Origin: Methanobacteriota archaeon
Lineage (GTDB): Archaea; Thermoplasmatota; Poseidoniia; Poseidoniales; Poseidoniaceae
NCBI GenBank assembly: GCA_018645535.1
Contig: JABGWN010000029.1
Coordinates: forward strand, 1 to 7,624
Direction: 5' to 3'
Length of the DNA stretch: 7,624 bases
The translations under genes were made by a program, and so were the position numbers. Of the stretch, positions 6,037 through 7,624 are shown one piece after another. The first letter of the stretch is position 1, and the number at the start of each line of letters is the position of its first letter. The notes under the pieces are model-generated. The model was not told the DNA's origin. It saw only the letters and a list, made by a program, of their open reading frames with translations, and ran no database searches.

Positions 6037-6384
6037 TTGGCTAAGAGAACCCAGAAAGCAAAGGCTACAGCACGATTCGGAGCACGATACGGTGTTAGCG
6101 TACGACGAAATGCAGGCAGTGCACTCGCTAAGAAAAATGCAAAATATACATGTCCAGTTTGCCATTACCGCAAGGTTACCCGACAATCCGTAGGAATTTG
6201 GTCCTGTGGAAAGTGCGGACACACCTTCGCTGGTGGCGCATGGGAACCATTCACACGTGCTAGCGATGCTAACGCACGTATTCTTCGACGATCTGTTGAA
6301 GGTGCAACAACTGCCGACATGGCATTCATTGCACAACAAGCCGCACTCGACTTCGAGCGTAAGGCAGCTGAAGAAGAGGAGTGA
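6037..6384 (+). CDS. rpl37ae: Large-subunit ribosomal protein eL43 (L37Ae), TTG start
   Basis: eL43 is a zinc-ribbon protein of the archaeal and eukaryotic large ribosomal subunit. The N-terminus MAKRTQKAKATARFGARYG closely follows the family pattern and is basic, as for rRNA binding. The zinc ligands are CPVC (39-42) and CGKC (57-60), followed by the conserved FAGGAW (64-69). The start is TTG 6037, directly after the rrp42 stop, backed by GGAGG at 6024-6028; no ATG is usable. The protein has 115 residues, while the human protein has 92. The excess is a C-terminal helical, acidic extension (about 90-115) ending EEEE. Its place after rrp42 is a known feature of the exosome superoperon. The rpoP gene often found next to it is absent here. 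Confidence 0.95.
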   Translation: MAKRTQKAKATARFGARYGVSVRRNAGSALAKKNAKYTCPVCHYRKVTRQSVGIWSCGKCGHTFAGGAWEPFTRASDANARILRRSVEGATTADMAFIAQQAALDFERKAAEEEE

Positions 6385-6390
6385 TGAGAA

Positions 6391-6657
6391 ATGGCGGAGA
6401 CGCCGTTTTCACTCGTTTGCACGATTAAGCGTTCGAATGTGCGTCAGCGCAAAGCCATGCAAGAATCAATGACAAGTGAGTCTGAAACCACCTCAATTGA
6501 TGACTATCAATTCAGTTTTAACTTAAATGAATTAAATGCGAAAGATCTCAGAGCAATGTGGAACACACGCATTCGTGGACTCATTGCAGCCGATGAAATT
6601 CTCAAGGTAATCCAAACCGCAGGTTCATCAACCAATAGCGATTCGAATGAATCATGA
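6391..6657 (+). CDS. KEOPS complex Pcc1-like subunit
   Basis: Pcc1 is the small dimerising subunit of KEOPS, which with Kae1 makes the t6A modification at position 37 of tRNAs. This 88-residue protein fits the Pcc1/CTAG pattern. A first strand FSLVCTI (6-12) is followed by a helix (about 16-30). The C-terminal half has strand YQFSFNLNELNAKDL (39-53) and helix RAMWNTRIRGLIAADEILKV (54-73), where the family has a LRAALNSYLR-like motif. The N-terminal half is poorly conserved and a polar Ser/Asn-rich tail follows (79-88), so the call rests on the second half, the size and the location. The start ATG 6391 is 6 nt after the eL43 stop, with GGAGTGAT at 6378-6385 upstream. The stop overlaps the prefoldin start (ATGA). 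No Kae1, Bud32 or Cgi121 gene is in the window. Confidence 0.75.
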   Translation: MAETPFSLVCTIKRSNVRQRKAMQESMTSESETTSIDDYQFSFNLNELNAKDLRAMWNTRIRGLIAADEILKVIQTAGSSTNSDSNES

Positions 6658-6968
6658 GCACCATGGAACAACTCCAAGTTGTCGTTTCCGAAGTACAAAA
6701 TGCACGCCATCAAGTCGCAACAGTTCGTGCCCAATTGCAAGAACTGAAGACCACAATTGATGCAGTTGAAAAGCATCCAGAAGGACTTTCACTTCATCGA
6801 CAACTCGGAGGAGTCTTGGTTGAAGTTGACAATCGTAACGAACTTATTGATGAATTGAAAGCCACTCATTCTACACTTTCAGAACATGCAGAGCGTCTCG
6901 CTGAGCATGAAGCAAAACTTGTAACAGCATATGAAGAACTCAAGAACTCGCTTGAGGGAGAAGCTTGA
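6654..6968 (+). CDS. pfdB: Prefoldin beta subunit
   Basis: Prefoldin is a jellyfish-shaped hexamer (two alpha, four beta) that holds unfolded proteins with coiled-coil arms and passes them to the thermosome. The 104-residue protein has the beta-subunit layout: an N-terminal coiled-coil helix (about 4-41), a hairpin segment with HRQLGGVLVEVDNRNELIDEL (48-68) matching the family's VGxxLVxVDK-like region, and a C-terminal coiled coil (about 69-101). It is somewhat shorter than the usual 115-125 residues, mainly at the N-terminus. The start ATG 6654 overlaps the pcc1-like stop as ATGA. No strong Shine-Dalgarno sequence is seen, so coupled re-initiation is likely; Met4 (6663) is a possible alternative. 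Its position between a KEOPS subunit and a DHH protein is standard for this superoperon. Confidence 0.92.
   Translation: MSTMEQLQVVVSEVQNARHQVATVRAQLQELKTTIDAVEKHPEGLSLHRQLGGVLVEVDNRNELIDELKATHSTLSEHAERLAEHEAKLVTAYEELKNSLEGEA
6954..6960 (+). promoter_or_regulatory. Ribosome-binding site for the DHH gene, favouring TTG 6965
   Basis: GAGGGAG at 6954-6960, inside the last codons of pfdB, ends 4 nt before TTG 6965 but 16 nt before ATG 6977. Spacing favours TTG, which would overlap the pfdB stop as TTGA. Confidence 0.5.
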
Positions 6969-7624
6969 CCTCACATATGGAACAACTTGAAGCCATGAAA
7001 CTATGGCTTGATAACGCTCTAGCCACAGGGGCCGTCCCAGTCGTAACTGGACAGAATGGCGACATGGATACTGTTGGATCAGCAGTAGCTCTCTCATCAT
7101 ACCACTCAGGAATGTTATCATGTGGATTGCATCTTGGCAGAGTCGCAAAAAAAATGGTTTCCAAATACGATGCTCCATTTCGTAAAATCACAGAAAAAGG
7201 AACTGCTTGGCCTCAAAATATGGGCGGCATAGTCATCGTCGATGCTGGCTCACCCGATCAGGTTGGATTCGATTTACCAGATGTTCCGTTGCTCGTTATT
7301 GACCACCATGCAACCAATGGTTGGAATCTCAAAGAAGATGATTTAATGTTGCAATGGGATGTACGAGCAACGACAGAAATAATTACGCAGTTCCTAACAA
7401 TTCATGCTCCTACTTGCCTCTCCACAAATGTACGTAAAATGCTACTAGCAGGTCTAATTACTGATACAGGACGATTCAAACATGCTGACCAATCCTCGTT
7501 CAACACAGCATCTCTTCTCCTTGAAGATACTAAAATAGACTATGCCGAATTCTCAGAACATCTCGAAAAAGAACAGACAAACCCGAGCGAGCGAGGTAGT
7601 TTGCTGCGACGAATGTCTCGTTCA
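6965..7624 (+). CDS. DHH family phosphoesterase (3' partial, cut by window edge)
   Basis: DHH proteins are metal-dependent phosphodiesterases (RecJ, NrnA and relatives); this one is probably a cytoplasmic nuclease or nucleotide phosphatase associated with the exosome operon, with unknown substrate. The frame stays open to the right edge. Residues are numbered from ATG 6977 (216 visible). Motif I is NGDMDTVGSAVAL (27-39) with Asp29 and Asp31. Motif II is IVIVDAG (85-91) with Asp89. Motif III is the name-giving DHH (109-111), and motif IV is GLITDTGRF (159-167) with Asp163. The histidine that usually opens motif I is missing: the sequence is TGQNGDMD. The DHHA1 domain expected at the C-terminus lies beyond the window. 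TTG 6965 is taken as the start because GAGGGAG (6954-6960) is correctly spaced for it; ATG 6977 is the alternative, four codons later. Confidence 0.88.
   Translation, partial: MTSHMEQLEAMKLWLDNALATGAVPVVTGQNGDMDTVGSAVALSSYHSGMLSCGLHLGRVAKKMVSKYDAPFRKITEKGTAWPQNMGGIVIVDAGSPDQVGFDLPDVPLLVIDHHATNGWNLKEDDLMLQWDVRATTEIITQFLTIHAPTCLSTNVRKMLLAGLITDTGRFKHADQSSFNTASLLLEDTKIDYAEFSEHLEKEQTNPSERGSLLRRMSRS

Noticed and set aside
1..7624. Mobile element, CRISPR array, toxin-antitoxin or defence genes
   Set aside because: No transposase, integrase, long terminal inverted repeats or regularly spaced repeats were seen; all long frames are explained by conserved housekeeping genes.

Overview
This window is archaeal. 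The evidence is the content and order of its central block: proteasome alpha subunit, SBDS, Rrp4, Rrp41, Rrp42, ribosomal protein eL43 (L37Ae) with a zinc ribbon, a Pcc1-like KEOPS subunit, prefoldin beta and a DHH phosphoesterase. This is a version of the known archaeal exosome superoperon. Diphthamide synthesis (Dph6) and an archaeal-type PurB agree with it. PsmA aligns without gaps to Thermoplasma acidophilum PsmA over residues 8 to 66 (from memory). A mesophilic Thermoplasmatota-type euryarchaeon, for example marine group II or III, is my guess, but the window alone does not prove it.

Layout. Bases 1-112 hold the end of a probable membrane protein. Bases 113-174 are a short leader with a possible hairpin. 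purB (adenylosuccinate lyase) runs forward to 1524. dph6 (diphthine-ammonia ligase) runs backward from 2174 to 1518, so the two genes converge and overlap by 7 bp. A 141-bp divergent spacer (2175-2315) separates dph6 from the forward superoperon, which runs from psmA at 2316 to the right edge and is cut there inside the DHH gene.

How the genes fit together. psmA is half of the 20S proteasome (protein breakdown). SBDS acts in maturation of the large ribosomal subunit. Rrp4, Rrp41 and Rrp42 form the RNA exosome (RNA 3'-end degradation and tailing). eL43 is a large-subunit protein. Pcc1 belongs to the tRNA t6A machinery, prefoldin beta is a chaperone subunit, and the DHH protein is a likely phosphodiesterase or nuclease. 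From rrp4 onward the genes are tightly packed: junctions are TAATG, TGATG, TGA-TTG, a 6-nt gap, ATGA and probably TTGA. Most downstream ribosome-binding sites lie inside the last codons of the preceding gene. Dph6 modifies elongation factor 2, so it also belongs to the translation theme.

No mobile element, CRISPR array, tRNA or rRNA was found. I do not see a novel system. The points worth a second look are local: a degenerate KH loop in Rrp4, a DHH protein without the usual motif-I histidine, repeated short motifs in two spacers, a long eL43 tail, and superoperon members that are absent here.
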